Assembly: GCF_041909755.1 (NCBI RefSeq)
Contig: NZ_JAYRCW010000004.1
Location: 1-64,000 of the forward strand
Source: Sandaracinobacteroides sp041909755
Lineage (GTDB): Bacteria > Pseudomonadota > Alphaproteobacteria > Sphingomonadales > Sphingomonadaceae
Length of the DNA: 64,000 nucleotides
Direction of reading: 5' to 3'
Under the pieces are notes generated by a model. It ran no database searches. It was given only the letters and a program-made list of their open reading frames with translations, and was not told where the DNA came from. The translations under genes were made by a program, and so were the position numbers. Of the stretch, positions 62,787 to 64,000 are shown piece after piece; the stretch's first letter is position 1; every line of letters starts with the position of its first letter.

Positions 62787-64000
62787 TCCCATCCAGATCG
62801 TCCTCAATCCTGAAAACTACGAGGAGGCGCGCGACGCTGGTGGCGGAGGCGGCCGGAAGGACTTCTTCGCTCACCGCGATGCCGAGTTCACCGCCCATCG
62901 CGCCGCGCTGATGGGCCAGATCGACACGATTGCTGGCGTTCTCAGCGCCCAAGCACAGGGCGATGTCGGCTTCGTGAAGGTCATTCTTCGTCGTGAGGCT
63001 TGGGCCAAGAGCCATCGCCCGATCGCCAGCCTGTTTCGGCACGATCGCACTCCTGTTGTTGGCGGCGGAGATCTCGGGGTTATGCTCGTCGAAGCCCGAC
63101 CCGGCACACTCCGCCAGGTGGCCGCGGAGATCGCAAAGGCCGAAACCCACACAGAAATGCGCTTCAACGAGCAGAAGCAGAAGGACGAACCTTATCCGTC
63201 TGCCCGAAAGAGCGAGACCGGCGCCATCGACCGGATCGAACTCTATGGGCCGAGCGATCGGCGCAGCTTCTCCGTCGATGAGGCTGTGGCGTGGCTCTCC
63301 AATCCGATGACCGGCAGCAGCTATCAGGTCGAACTGTTCGACAGCCCGCCGCCGCGCTCGGAGTGGGACCGCCTCGACCCGAGCCATCGGCGCCTTGTCG
63401 AGAGCTTCGTTGCCGGCTTCGCCGCGCTGGATCGCGGCCTCGCCGTCGAACGCTTGCCGAACCGTCGCCACAAACAGCCGATCCTCTCTGTCCGACTGGA
63501 TCAGTCTGGAGATCAGCCGATTCTGCGGCTGAATGATGCCCCGGTCAGCGAACGGCGGCGCGAGCTTGCCGCATTCAATCCCGACGTGGGTCGACACGTC
63601 CGGCTGCTCGCCTTCCTTGACAGCCATCCGCTTGTGCGCCGGATCGAACTGCCTGGCATCGTCGTGCGGGCCGCAAGACCCAGCACGGCTGTCGCGCGCA
63701 CGCGGCCTGCCGATGTCACTATTCCCGTCCGAGACAGCCGCCGCAGTCATCCCCGGCTCGGGATCATCGACGGCGGAATCGGGGAAGCGCTGTCAGACTG
63801 GGTCATCGATCGGTGGGACGTTCTCGCGGAGGAAGATACCGACCTTGCGCATGGGACGTTCATCGGCGGATTGGCCGCCGTGGGCGGCGCGCTTAACGGC
63901 GCGGAGATTTGCCCCGAGCCCGACGGCGCGGAGCTGGTCGACGTCGCAGTCTTCCCGAACGAACGCAAAGCCGGAGCTTTCGCGTCCTATTATCCTGATG
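62779..64000 (+). CDS. subtilisin-like serine protease, IetS-like (cut by window end)
   Basis: Open from ATG 62779 to the edge, at least 407 residues. About 320 residues of N-terminal region without known domain (MASPIQIVLNPENYEEARDA, GQIDTIAGVLSAQAQGDVGF) precede the S8 protease core: HPRLGIIDGGIGEALSDWV has the catalytic Asp (residue 331), TDLAHGTFIGGLAAVG the His (358). The Ser lies downstream. Reading is continuous without stops. It overlaps the ATPase by eight bases, so the two are translated together. Large N-terminal region and order match IetS. Confidence 0.78.
   Translation, partial: MASPIQIVLNPENYEEARDAGGGGGRKDFFAHRDAEFTAHRAALMGQIDTIAGVLSAQAQGDVGFVKVILRREAWAKSHRPIASLFRHDRTPVVGGGDLGVMLVEARPGTLRQVAAEIAKAETHTEMRFNEQKQKDEPYPSARKSETGAIDRIELYGPSDRRSFSVDEAVAWLSNPMTGSSYQVELFDSPPPRSEWDRLDPSHRRLVESFVAGFAALDRGLAVERLPNRRHKQPILSVRLDQSGDQPILRLNDAPVSERRRELAAFNPDVGRHVRLLAFLDSHPLVRRIELPGIVVRAARPSTAVARTRPADVTIPVRDSRRSHPRLGIIDGGIGEALSDWVIDRWDVLAEEDTDLAHGTFIGGLAAVGGALNGAEICPEPDGAELVDVAVFPNERKAGAFASYYPD

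Overview
The window is GC-rich, tightly packed bacterial chromosome, most likely from an alphaproteobacterium of the Sphingomonadales. Pointers are the PEPxxWA-CTERM protein at 37812-38309, a GlmU-GlmS pair with GST and glutathione reductase genes nearby, a three-gene DUF883-like/holin-like/DUF3618-like membrane cluster, small alphaproteobacterial proteins of the DUF1192 and DUF4170 types, and many ATGA or TTGA stop-start overlaps. The species cannot be named from the sequence alone.

Layout. 1-7430: partial SDR reductase, MscS channel, MaoC hydratase, thiolase, three small membrane-stress genes, MlaC, gamma carbonic anhydrase, DUF4170, enoyl-CoA hydratase. 7541-9183: PAP/fibrillin-like protein and a quinone oxidoreductase. 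9242-15571: cytochrome c maturation operon ccmB-C-D-E-F-G-H-I (no ccmA beside it), ending in a GST. 15711-23491: Kup potassium transporter, Ala-rich lipoprotein, hemC-hemD with a membrane partner, UDP-glucose dehydrogenase, tRNA-Ser(GCU), lipoprotein cytochrome c. 23488-31905: flavin oxidoreductase, CCA-adding enzyme, Nudix hydrolase, DUF1285, acetyltransferase, GST, and a polyhydroxyalkanoate-type cluster (thiolase, short PhaC-like protein, PhaR). 31918-45695: FAD oxidoreductase, SapC, YceI-cytochrome b561-YceI, acyl-CoA ligase, PEP-CTERM protein, M20 hydrolase, xseB-ispA-coaD, cyclophilin, queA-tgt, P450. 45834-59201: DUF4188, class II DAHP synthase, glutathione reductase, GST, glmS, glmU, gph, lolA, a candidate small RNA, xthA, ribA, a large patatin and an L,D-transpeptidase-like protein.

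The right end, from tRNA-Arg(CCG) at 59248-59324 to the window edge, is different. A large serine recombinase reads towards the tRNA and its last codons and stop lie antisense inside the tRNA gene. This is the pattern of a genomic island integrated at the tRNA 3' end. Behind it are two small reverse-strand genes, an AT-rich divergent control region with repeated motifs, and two overlapping forward genes: an AAA+ ATPase and a subtilisin-like protease, the latter cut off by the window end. The pair has the architecture of IetAS (ATPase plus subtilase), a family I recall as a plasmid-stabilising toxin-antitoxin pair and as an antiphage system. It is the best candidate for the unusual system here.

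The ccm genes export and attach haem, hemC/hemD supply tetrapyrrole precursor, and the window also encodes likely haem users (lipoprotein cytochrome c, cytochrome b561, P450). The Gor and three GSTs form a scattered glutathione theme. GlmS, GlmU and the L,D-transpeptidase-like protein bear on the cell wall; LolA and MlaC serve the outer membrane.
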